A DNA stretch of 64,000 nt from the NCBI GenBank assembly GCA_029260555.1, contig JAJDCZ010000007.1, positions 38,563 to 102,562 of the forward strand, read 5' to 3'. Below the pieces are notes generated by a model. The model saw only the letters and a list, made by a program, of their open reading frames with translations, did no database searches and was not told where the DNA came from. A program made the position numbers and the translations under genes. Below are positions 27,823 through 35,665 of the stretch, one piece after another; the first letter of the stretch is position 1, and the number at the start of each line of letters is the position of its first letter. This DNA is from Phycisphaerales bacterium (GTDB lineage: Bacteria; Planctomycetota; Phycisphaerae; Phycisphaerales; UBA1924).

Positions 27823-28581
27823 ATGAGTGTGACTGACCAACTTCTTGTGGTATTTCGTGTTGAGAGGCAGATCCGAGGCCTGACAGGAAGACTTGGCAGT
27901 GCTGAAGCCTTTTACCAGGAACAAGCACGATTGCTCAAGGTTCTTGAAACCAAGCACGAGGCGGTGAAGGGTCAACTCAGACAACTCACCGCCTCGATCG
28001 CCAATGAAGAAGTCGAGATTAAATCACTCGATGAAAAAATCGAAAAACTTCGCGATCAGATGAACAACGCCAAGACCAATCGCGAATACAAAGCCTTTCT
28101 CACCGAACTCAGCACATTCAAAGCCGACCGCGACCGCATCGAAGAAGGCACACTCGAACACCTTTCCAAATCTGACGAAATCAAAGCCCAACTCGATGAT
28201 ATTGACAATCAGATTGTTGAGCGCACCAAGGTCAAGCAGATCGCTGCACAGGATCGCACTGCCCGGGAAGAGGAGATTCGAGATCAACTTGCCGAGCTAA
28301 AAGAAGAACGCCTGCGTGTCGTGCAAGGTGTGTCTCAGTCGGCTCTGGACAGACTGGAAGCACTGCTAGAATCTCATGAAGAAGATGCCATGGCACCTAT
28401 CGAGATTCAGGATCGTCGCAGAAAAGAGTTTACCTGTGGCGGGTGCATGATGAACCTTCCCATCGAAGCTGCCAACGCGCTGCTCTCGCATGGCGGGCTG
28501 ACCCAGTGCACATCCTGTGGCTGCCTGCTCTATGTCGAAGGTGAAACCGCTGACGCTTTCAATGTCGGTGCCAAGAAGTAA
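27823..28581 (+). CDS. coiled-coil zinc-ribbon protein (CT398/YdjD-like, C4-type zinc ribbon)
   Basis: A 252-residue protein with a long antiparallel coiled coil (about residues 5-190, rich in Glu/Lys/Gln/Leu) and a C-terminal C4 zinc ribbon (FTCGGCMMNLP ... CTSCGCLLY). The family includes chlamydial CT398, which binds sigma-54 and secretion components; other functions are unclear. GGGAG lies about 9 bases upstream of the ATG at 27823, so it is preferred over the GTG at 27808. Seventeen bases separate it from aroDE. Confidence 0.85.
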   Translation: MSVTDQLLVVFRVERQIRGLTGRLGSAEAFYQEQARLLKVLETKHEAVKGQLRQLTASIANEEVEIKSLDEKIEKLRDQMNNAKTNREYKAFLTELSTFKADRDRIEEGTLEHLSKSDEIKAQLDDIDNQIVERTKVKQIAAQDRTAREEEIRDQLAELKEERLRVVQGVSQSALDRLEALLESHEEDAMAPIEIQDRRRKEFTCGGCMMNLPIEAANALLSHGGLTQCTSCGCLLYVEGETADAFNVGAKK

Positions 28582-28597
28582 TCACCGGACGAAGACC

Positions 28598-30241
28598 ATG
28601 CACACACGCATCAGTGTCGGAATCATGGTCCATGAGCCTTACATCGCGCTGAAAGATGCTGCCTGTGCTGCTGATCAAGGCGCGGACATGATCGAGTGGC
28701 GCATTGATCCATTCCTGGCTGAGAGCGAGCCGGATCTGATCGAGAACCGGATCGATGACATTCGCAGGCTCATAAAAAACGCTCCGCTGCCTTGCATTGT
28801 CACCTGTCGAACCAAAGCTGAAGGCGGCCTGTACCGGGGCTCGCTGGATGATCTTGCTTATCTGCTCAACGCCTTGCTCACGACGGATGACCCGCAAGAA
28901 CGAGCTGACTTTATCGATATTGAATACCAGGCTCTGGACAACTCGCCCAAAATCGCTCAACTCATGTCGCTGTTTGCTAGTTCTGATGCATCGCCTGAGA
29001 ATCAACACACCAGGCTGATCCTCTCAATGCACGATTTTGCAGGGCGACCTGCAGATTTGTCTCGCAAGATTCTGGCAATGCGGCAGATCGAAGCTGCAAG
29101 CGTCATCAAAGTCGCATATACAGCACGATCCATCCGCGACAATCTGGAAATCTTTGACCTGCTTCAAGAATCTGATCGACCCATGATCGCGTTGGCGATG
29201 GGTGAGTTTGGTCTCATGAGTCGGGTGCTTGCTCCAAAGTTCAATGCCTTTGCCACCTTTGCCTGCCTGGAAGCCTCAACACCGACCGCGCCGGGCCAAC
29301 CCACCATCACTGACCTGCTCGACCTGTACCACTTTAGAGATATCGACCGCCAGACACAGTGTTTCGGCATCGTCGGCTGGCCTGTGTCCCAATCGCTCAG
29401 CCCCTTGGTTCATAATGCTGGCTTCAATGCTGACAATATCAACAGCGTCTATCTGCCCATGCCTGCCCTCGCCCATGACAGCGACGACAAAACGACCTTT
29501 GCCAGTTTCAAAGCAACCATCTGTTCGCTTATGGATTGTTCTGCGTTGGGCTTTGCGGGTGCAAGTGTCACGCTGCCATTTAAAGAGCATCTGTTCGAGC
29601 TGGCAAGCCAGCTCGACTGGGCGATAGATGAGCCATCCCAGCATGCCCAGGCAGCCAATACCATCGCCTGCACTGAATCGGGGATCTGTGTTTTCAATAC
29701 CGATGCCTCAGCTGCTGTTGATCCACTTCAGGCTGAACTTGGTGAACTTCAAAATCGAGACATTGCCATCGTCGGAGCTGGAGGCGTTGCCCGCAGCATC
29801 GCTGCTGAACTTTGCACCAGACACGCCAATGTCCATATCTATAACCGCAATCCTGATCGCGCCCAGACACTGGCGCAGACGCTTGGATCGTTTGGTAATG
29901 GGTCAATCACAGCAAACTCAATCGATGATTTGCCTGAAGCGTGTGCTGATGCATTTGTCAACTGCACGCCTGTAGGCATGGCTGGCAGTGAGCATGCTGA
30001 TGAGTTGAGCATTCCCATCCCAGACATGAAAGACCTTCGTACTGGCGTGGTCTTTCTTGATACTGTCTACAACCCTGTCAACACACCCATGCTCAAGGCA
30101 GCAACTGGCAATCACTTCACCACAATCGATGGAATTACCATGTTTGTTGCGCAGGCACACGCACAGTTCAAGCTCTGGACTGGTCAAGCCCCGCCTGTGG
30201 ATCTGTTTGACGGACTTTGCCGGGCGAATCAACCTGGGTAG
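28598..30241 (+). CDS. aroDE: bifunctional 3-dehydroquinate dehydratase (type I) / shikimate dehydrogenase
   Basis: Catalyses two consecutive shikimate-pathway steps. The N-terminal type I dehydroquinase (about residues 1-240) has GADMIEWRID, TCRTKAEGG, the histidine in LSMHDF and the Schiff-base lysine in SVIKVAYTA. The C-terminal shikimate dehydrogenase (about 265-545) has GWPVSQSLSPLVHNAGF, SVTLPFKEH (catalytic lysine), AANTI, FNTDASA, the NADP loop VGAGGVARSIA and NCTPVGM. The ATG at 28598 is the natural start. Such AroD-AroE fusions are known from plants, chlamydiae and planctomycetes. Its 3' end overlaps the convergent dehydratase gene by 13 bases. Confidence 0.94.
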   Translation: MHTRISVGIMVHEPYIALKDAACAADQGADMIEWRIDPFLAESEPDLIENRIDDIRRLIKNAPLPCIVTCRTKAEGGLYRGSLDDLAYLLNALLTTDDPQERADFIDIEYQALDNSPKIAQLMSLFASSDASPENQHTRLILSMHDFAGRPADLSRKILAMRQIEAASVIKVAYTARSIRDNLEIFDLLQESDRPMIALAMGEFGLMSRVLAPKFNAFATFACLEASTPTAPGQPTITDLLDLYHFRDIDRQTQCFGIVGWPVSQSLSPLVHNAGFNADNINSVYLPMPALAHDSDDKTTFASFKATICSLMDCSALGFAGASVTLPFKEHLFELASQLDWAIDEPSQHAQAANTIACTESGICVFNTDASAAVDPLQAELGELQNRDIAIVGAGGVARSIAAELCTRHANVHIYNRNPDRAQTLAQTLGSFGNGSITANSIDDLPEACADAFVNCTPVGMAGSEHADELSIPIPDMKDLRTGVVFLDTVYNPVNTPMLKAATGNHFTTIDGITMFVAQAHAQFKLWTGQAPPVDLFDGLCRANQPG

Positions 30242-30744
30242 GCGATGCCGCTGGATCGAAGTACGGTTCGGAAGCCTTCGCCGAAGACGAAGTTGTGCTC
30301 AGGGAAGGCGAGTCCCGCCATATTCTGATCAACATGGCTGAACATCAGATCAATCTGGCCGATGGTTTGAAACTCACCCTCACCCGGCGTTACGAGGAGT
30401 TCGACCAAGCCTTTAGTCATGGCACCTGCTGGGTCGAGCCTTTCGATGGTCGCGGTGTAGCGCAGCGTCGAACCGGGCATGACATCGCGGTCAATGCTGG
30501 CATTTGAAACTTTGGCCAGCACGACCTTTTCTTTAAAATCGTTAGCGTGTCCCACGAGGATACCTGCAGACTGAGCCATGCCTTCGATGATCAAGGCTGC
30601 GGGCATGATTGGCAGGGCGGGCCACTCACCGGTGGCGGGGAAGTGATCGTGCAGGTGGTCCTCAGCGAGGCTTACATTCTTGATCGCGACCAGCTTTTCA
30701 CGCGGGATCAGTTCGGTCACGCGATCGATCCAGAGCCAGCGCAT
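30229..30744 (-). CDS. 3-hydroxyacyl-ACP dehydratase-like hotdog protein (FabZ/FabA-like)
   Basis: Hotdog-fold dehydratase-like protein of 171 residues. The active-site histidine is in HDHFPATGEWP and the acid in PIMPAALIIEGMAQSAGIL, matching the FabZ H...E pair, although the usual PG before V is AA. Translation is coupled to the ACP gene (TGATG). With the ACP and the second dehydratase it forms a compact set without a ketosynthase in view. Likely role: dehydration of an ACP-bound hydroxyacyl chain in a special lipid or fatty acid pathway; the exact pathway is unknown. Confidence 0.82.
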   Translation of the reverse strand: MRWLWIDRVTELIPREKLVAIKNVSLAEDHLHDHFPATGEWPALPIMPAALIIEGMAQSAGILVGHANDFKEKVVLAKVSNASIDRDVMPGSTLRYTATIERLDPAGAMTKGLVELLVTPGEGEFQTIGQIDLMFSHVDQNMAGLAFPEHNFVFGEGFRTVLRSSGIAYPG

Positions 30745-31130
30745 CAGGACGCTGCAAGCTTGCGCTCGACGAAACTTACGACAGCATCCACAGTGAACAT
30801 TTCGCCAACATTTGTCACTGAGGGGTCAGATTCGATCTTGGAAAAGTCAAGGTGAGGCAGCCTTTGCCTGAGCTCATCAATGCCTCGGGAGGTGACTTTT
30901 CCATCCTGTACGAACTCGGGATCCTGCATCACATTGTCAGGGAACAGTTCGCCCTGCTCAATCTTGATGTTGAAGGTTTGTTCGAGCTTGAACACGATGT
31001 CGAGAAAATCGATCGACTCGGCTCCGAGCGTGCCTGTCAGCGTCGCATCAGGCGTGACCTCATCATCATCCACAGCCAGCGCATCAACCAGAACCTCACG
31101 AATTTTCTCGAATATCTCGTCTCGTATCAT
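30744..31130 (-). CDS. acyl carrier protein
   Basis: ACP-like protein of 128 residues, longer than AcpP (78). Helix 1 (MIRDEIFEKIREVLVDALAV) is followed by the phosphopantetheine site LGAESIDFLD with the attachment serine at residue 39; AcpP has DSL where this has ESI. Helix III region and a C-terminal extension (DELRQRLPHLDFSKIES... TVDAVVSFVERKL) add about 45 residues. The ATG at 31130 is chosen. A longer in-frame reading to 31217 shows no family similarity. Its pairing with two dehydratases suggests a dedicated carrier. Confidence 0.85.
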   Translation of the reverse strand: MIRDEIFEKIREVLVDALAVDDDEVTPDATLTGTLGAESIDFLDIVFKLEQTFNIKIEQGELFPDNVMQDPEFVQDGKVTSRGIDELRQRLPHLDFSKIESDPSVTNVGEMFTVDAVVSFVERKLAAS

Positions 31131-31301
31131 GTATACCTGCCTCTGGTGCGTCGGATCCCAGTCATCCACGAAGAACACCTGGCAGACCGACCCGTCATCT
31201 CTTGTAAAAACCAGCAACCATGCTAGCCACGAAGCAACCTATCGCCCACCCCCCCCATCCCCCATACTCACCCCCAATCAACAACACCCAGAAGACGATC
31301 A

Positions 31302-31718
31302 TTATTCCAGCATGGTTGTTGCGGGTCGTAATACGAACCTGCCGGACACTGCGGTGGGGGCATCTTCATCTGTATCTCCACCGAGCACCACGCCTTTGCC
31401 TTTGAACTCGAAACTGTTGTCTTGCAGTGGCTTGAATAGCGTAACCTCAACTCTCAGTGTGCAGCCCGGCTTGACAAAGGAGCCATATTTCAGTGCTCGA
31501 ACGCTGCCCAGCACCATCGGCCTTGAGCTGCCAAGTCCGTTGTGCTCAAGGAGCTTGCGGGCTGCCTGCACCATTGTTTCGAGCATCAGCACGCCCGGGA
31601 GTACTGGGAAAGTCGGGAAATGATCCTGTAGATATTCCTCTGCCATCGAAACCAGTTTGCACGCCACGATGTGCTTCTCGTCAATCTCGCTGACCTGATC
31701 GATCATCTCAAATCGCAT
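31302..31718 (-). CDS. second FabZ-like 3-hydroxyacyl-ACP dehydratase
   Basis: Hotdog-fold protein of 138 residues. The FabZ pattern is clear: YLQDHFPTFPVLPGVLMLETMVQAARKLL carries the histidine and glutamate of the active site. GSVRALKYGSFVKPGCTLRVEV fits the following strands. It is the first gene of the minus-strand set, 171 bases before the ACP start. Whether it is the housekeeping FabZ or part of a special pathway cannot be decided here. It is divergent from recO, with 64 bases between the starts. Confidence 0.85.
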   Translation of the reverse strand: MRFEMIDQVSEIDEKHIVACKLVSMAEEYLQDHFPTFPVLPGVLMLETMVQAARKLLEHNGLGSSRPMVLGSVRALKYGSFVKPGCTLRVEVTLFKPLQDNSFEFKGKGVVLGGDTDEDAPTAVSGRFVLRPATTMLE

Positions 31719-31782
31719 GTGCCCAGCCTACGCGATCAATTTGCGTCTGACCACCCGCAGCTGAGCGTCCTACCCTCAGCTT

Positions 31783-32586
31783 GTGTCAAATGTGTCTGAT
31801 ACTGCAGTCTGCATCAGGCAATGGGACTGGTCTGAAACCAGCCAGACCGTCTCATTGCTTACCAAAACGCTCGGCATCGTACGAGCGGTGGCTAAAGGTG
31901 CCCGAAGAGAAAATGCATCTTTTTCAGGAGGGCTGAATGTCGCAACCGAAGGCGATATCACCCTCTCAATCAAACCAGGACGAATGGCCATCGTCACAAG
32001 CTGGGATTTGAGCCAGCCCTTTCCAGGCCTGAGGCAACGATTGGGATCGTACAACTGTGCCATGTATGCCATAGATCTGATCAGCCATACACTGGCTGAG
32101 TCGGACCCCCATCCTGTCCTTTACGACCATCTTATTATGACACTGAATCGGTTTTCAGCTGCTGATGGCTGTGCTGAGAGCCTTCTTCGTCCACTACTGA
32201 GTTATCAATGGCTTTTGTTGACCGAGCTGGGTTTCAAACCCGTGGTCGATCGCAATGCAGTTGATGGCTCGACACTGCCCACGACTCAGACACTGGGCTT
32301 TTCGACTCAAGCGGGAGGCGTGGTGCCTGATCCAGCAGAGAGCAGTGTTGATGCTGCGGTGCCTGATGCCTGGCGTGTACGGGCTTCGACAATCCGTGTG
32401 CTGGCTCAGATGGACGAAGCATTGTCAGCATCCATACCGGACTCACCTGGGGACTCTGACACAGAAATGGACCTGATTCGAGCCAACCGGCTGCTGGCTT
32501 CGTATATCAGCCACACACTTGGTGTTGAACCTCCCACGATGCCTGTTTTGTTTGCACCGGGTGGTTCCTTTGGTCCTGAGCCATGA
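31783..32586 (+). CDS. recO: DNA repair protein RecO
   Basis: Recombination mediator of the RecFOR pathway; loads RecA onto SSB-coated DNA. The N-terminal OB-fold shows the family layout: DTAVCIRQWDWSETSQTVSLLTKTLGIVRAVAKGARR, then ITLSIKPGRMAIVTSWDL and a helical C-terminal domain (YAIDLISHTLAESDPHPVLYDHLI, LLTELGF.P). GTG start. The C-terminal zinc-binding cysteines found in some RecO proteins are absent. Length 267 is normal. Confidence 0.88.
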   Translation: MSNVSDTAVCIRQWDWSETSQTVSLLTKTLGIVRAVAKGARRENASFSGGLNVATEGDITLSIKPGRMAIVTSWDLSQPFPGLRQRLGSYNCAMYAIDLISHTLAESDPHPVLYDHLIMTLNRFSAADGCAESLLRPLLSYQWLLLTELGFKPVVDRNAVDGSTLPTTQTLGFSTQAGGVVPDPAESSVDAAVPDAWRVRASTIRVLAQMDEALSASIPDSPGDSDTEMDLIRANRLLASYISHTLGVEPPTMPVLFAPGGSFGPEP

Positions 32587-32678
32587 ATCATCAAGTCAGC
32601 TCCCAAGGGAGACGAAGATACACATATAGCTTGAAAAGGGCTGAGCCGATAATTCTACAAGCCATCTGAAATGGTACT

Positions 32679-34190
32679 ATGGATATATATACAATGAACT
32701 CTGAGTTGCTGGAAGAAATCCTCAGTTGTCCATCACTCCCATCGCTCCCCGCGGTTGCAGTTCGAGTTATCGAACTGACATCTGATCCTGATGTATCGAT
32801 TCTTGAACTTGCTGAGACGATTCAAAATGACCAGGCGCTGGCTGCAAAGATTCTCAGGACAGTCAACTCCAGCTTCTATGGCATGCGAGAAAAGGTTTCG
32901 TCCATCCACAAATCGCTCATTTTGCTCGGGCTTAGTCCTGTCAAATGCCTGGCGCTGGGCTTCAGTCTGGTCCAGTGTATATCTGAAGGCAGCGACGATT
33001 CGTTTGATATTGTTCCGTACTGGAGACGCGGGCTTTACACTGCTGTAGCTGCCAAAGCAATTTCCCGGGCCGCCGGTGTAAACCACGAAGATGAGGCATT
33101 TCTAGGCGGCTTGTTGCAGGATATCGGCATGATGGCTTTGCATCACGCTCTGGGGTCTGGCTATATTGAAATCATGCGCCAGACTGAAGGAGACCATCGC
33201 AAACTCACGCGCGTTGAACTTTCTGAGTTAGATGTCACCCACTCCACCATCGGTGCCATGCTTACAGAGCGATGGAAACTGCCGGACCAACTCAGCCTTC
33301 CCGTCAAGTATCACGAGAGACCCACTGCTGCTCCGCCCGAACACGCTCACATTATCCGTGCGGTTGCGTTAGGAAATATCGCCCACGATGTTCTGACAGA
33401 TAAGAGCCCCACGCTTGCATTACGCCGATTCCACGATAAAGCTGCCAGCTGGTTTAAAGTCAGGCCCCATCAGTGCAACGAGCTCATTCGCGAGATTGCT
33501 GAAGCGTCTCAGGAAATGGCTGGTCTTTTCAAGCTTGATATCGGCGAATATACAGATGCTCAGGAAGTTCTGAAAACTGCCAGCCAACAACTCCTGGACC
33601 TGTCCATCAAGCAAGGACCAGAGTTATACCACGGAGAACATCTGAATGAGCTTCTCCTCAACTCCAGCGAGATAGATCCACTCACGGGTATCTACGCCCG
33701 AGAGTGCTTTGATGTCGCAGCTCGCGAAGCTTTCGAGATCGCTCAAAACACCAACGATGTGCTCAGTGTCGTTCAGGTTTCCATCGACAACTTTGATCAG
33801 ATCGTTGCATCCCAAGGCGTGCTCACGGGCGATGATATTTTCATCGGAGCCGTTGCAATTCTTAAAAATCACTTCGATCCATTCGGAGGCCTCGTTTGCC
33901 GAAATAATGACACCCAGTTCGCGGTGATCCTCCCCGGAGTTAATCGAATCAGCGCCACCAAAGCTGCTGAGGAGTTCCGCAAGGATCTTGCAACAGCAAG
34001 CGCTCACTGGATCATTGGCGATGCCAGGCTGAAGGTTGCGATCACTGCGAGCGTTGGCACTGCATCCCTTGAGAAAAAAGGCTTGTTCAAAAAGCCCAGC
34101 CAACTCGTTGGTGCAGCATGGCGTGCGGTTGAAGTCTCACAAAATGCCGGGGGCAACTGCGTCCGTTCATTTGTGCCTCGCGCCGCTTGA
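32679..34190 (+). CDS. HDOD domain protein with C-terminal degenerate GGDEF domain
   Basis: Signalling protein of 503 residues. The HDOD domain (about 10-230) has LPSLPAVAVRVIELTSDPDVSILELAETIQNDQALAAKILRTVNSSFYG, the family start. The C-terminal region (about 325-500) begins IDPLTGIYARECFD as GGDEF domains do, but the GGDEF position reads RNNDTQF, so diguanylate cyclase activity is unlikely. It may bind nucleotides or act as a sensor. The ATG at 32679 has no clear ribosome site; an ATG at 32694 is possible. The preceding intergenic stretch is AT-rich. Confidence 0.85.
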   Translation: MDIYTMNSELLEEILSCPSLPSLPAVAVRVIELTSDPDVSILELAETIQNDQALAAKILRTVNSSFYGMREKVSSIHKSLILLGLSPVKCLALGFSLVQCISEGSDDSFDIVPYWRRGLYTAVAAKAISRAAGVNHEDEAFLGGLLQDIGMMALHHALGSGYIEIMRQTEGDHRKLTRVELSELDVTHSTIGAMLTERWKLPDQLSLPVKYHERPTAAPPEHAHIIRAVALGNIAHDVLTDKSPTLALRRFHDKAASWFKVRPHQCNELIREIAEASQEMAGLFKLDIGEYTDAQEVLKTASQQLLDLSIKQGPELYHGEHLNELLLNSSEIDPLTGIYARECFDVAAREAFEIAQNTNDVLSVVQVSIDNFDQIVASQGVLTGDDIFIGAVAILKNHFDPFGGLVCRNNDTQFAVILPGVNRISATKAAEEFRKDLATASAHWIIGDARLKVAITASVGTASLEKKGLFKKPSQLVGAAWRAVEVSQNAGGNCVRSFVPRAA

Positions 34191-34226
34191 ACAATCCTCA
34201 CCCCCCACTGCTATTGCACATGCGCC

Positions 34227-35381
34227 TCACCAGGGCATCAACCGAGTTGCATATTTTCTGATCAACGCCACGGTTAGAAGCGCACCAAGCGTGATCCCAC
34301 CGACAGTGTGCCAAAGCCCCTGATGGCTATGCTCACCCGTCAGCTCGACCACCCGGATCAGATCGCTGGGAATAAACGCATCAACAAGTACTCCCATCAG
34401 CACTGCAAATAATGAAATCATCACCAGATAGATGACCAGAGATCGAACACCCAGATCCTTGAGCACCCAGCCCATGGTTGCAGGGTTGGTTGCTGGTCCG
34501 GCAAGCAGGAACACCAACGCAGCACCCGGCGAGAGTCCGCTCGTGATCAACGCAGCTGCAAATGGTGTTGACGATGTCGAACACACATACATCGGAAGTC
34601 CAACCACCAGCATCGCCAGTTTGGATACGATCCCATTGCCAAGTGTGCCTTCAAACCAGCCATTTGGCACAATAACCGTAACCAATGCTGACAATCCAAG
34701 CCCAACCACCAGCCAGAATGCCAGATGCATGGGCATGTCCAGAAACCCTTCACGCAATGCCATTACCAGCTTCGAAGAACGAACCGATTCTTCTTCACCA
34801 GACTTTGATCCACTACAACACCCTGATGTCCCCTTGTCTGCACAGCACCCATCTGCTTTCATCTCATCTGCAGAATCTGAATCTAACTCAGGCGAGCAAC
34901 AGGAGCCCTTTGCCTCAATCTGATCAGGAGCCGGCTTTGGATCTTGGGCAATCGCGAGTGTTGCATCATTTCGATCACTCACATCAATCGCAAAGCCCGC
35001 AGCGACCGCTGATGCAAAAGCTGTGATCGGGCGAGCGATGGCCATCACCGGTCCCATCAGCCCCCATGTAATTGCTATTCCCGGAACATCGATCTCCGGT
35101 GTCGAGATCGCAAACGAAGCGGATGCTCCGCGTGAAGCCCCTGACTTTCTGAGTGCCGCTGCGGTTGGGATGACCGAGCATGAACACAACGGCATTGGCA
35201 CGCCGATGGCTGAGGATTTGACCACACTCCATATGCCGGGCTTTCCCAGATGCTTCGTCAAAGATGCCTGAGACACATATGCCTTGATCAAGCCCGCGAC
35301 AAAGAACCCGCCCACCAGCCAGAGCCCAGACTCTGCCAACATCGACCAGAACGCTTCCGCCCACAGCATCACGCCATCCAT
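34227..35381 (-). CDS. SO_0444-type Cu/Zn efflux permease (DUF318/ArsP-like)
   Basis: Polytopic permease of 384 residues. About eight membrane segments surround two family motifs: GVPMPLCSCSVIPTAAALRKSGAS with Cys at 66 and 68, and the second half VGLPMYVCSTSSTPFAAALITSG. A cytoplasmic loop (about 170-205) is full of cysteines (SCCS, GCCAD, GCCSG), suggesting metal handling. The family is annotated as copper/zinc efflux, while related ArsP exports methylated arsenicals; the substrate here is inferred. AAGGAG sits before the ATG, and a perfect inverted repeat lies just upstream. Confidence 0.82.
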   Translation of the reverse strand: MDGVMLWAEAFWSMLAESGLWLVGGFFVAGLIKAYVSQASLTKHLGKPGIWSVVKSSAIGVPMPLCSCSVIPTAAALRKSGASRGASASFAISTPEIDVPGIAITWGLMGPVMAIARPITAFASAVAAGFAIDVSDRNDATLAIAQDPKPAPDQIEAKGSCCSPELDSDSADEMKADGCCADKGTSGCCSGSKSGEEESVRSSKLVMALREGFLDMPMHLAFWLVVGLGLSALVTVIVPNGWFEGTLGNGIVSKLAMLVVGLPMYVCSTSSTPFAAALITSGLSPGAALVFLLAGPATNPATMGWVLKDLGVRSLVIYLVMISLFAVLMGVLVDAFIPSDLIRVVELTGEHSHQGLWHTVGGITLGALLTVALIRKYATRLMPW

Positions 35382-35392
35382 GACAACTCCTT

Positions 35393-35411
35393 TTTAGACC
35401 GGGGGTCTAAA
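35393..35411. promoter_or_regulatory. operator-like inverted repeat before the metal permease
   Basis: Perfect eight-base arms TTTAGACC and GGTCTAAA separated by GGG, 12 bases before the permease ATG. It sits between the ribosome site and any promoter, as an operator of a metal-sensing repressor would. No regulator gene is adjacent, so the factor is unknown. The rest of the gap to 35665 shows nothing else I can name. Confidence 0.6.
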
Positions 35412-35665
35412 GACTCTATCAGTGGGTCAGCATGGAAGCGAGTTCAAAACCAAAGGACATTTCAGCATTCCTTGCTACACATGCGCTCTCGGATACAAGA
35501 TGTTCCGCGTATAAACGGTATCGAGCATTGATGATCAGTTAGATGCAGAGATAAACAGTTTGGGTACCAGAATCCCTGCAATTCTGACTGAATCAAGCAT
35601 CCTGTCGCCTGTCCTGATTGCAAACCTGTCAAAAAACCTCTACAGGCTGTTCGCTTTCCAGCGTG

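Noticed and set aside
33660..34190. An active diguanylate cyclase
   Set aside because: The catalytic GGDEF motif is degenerate.
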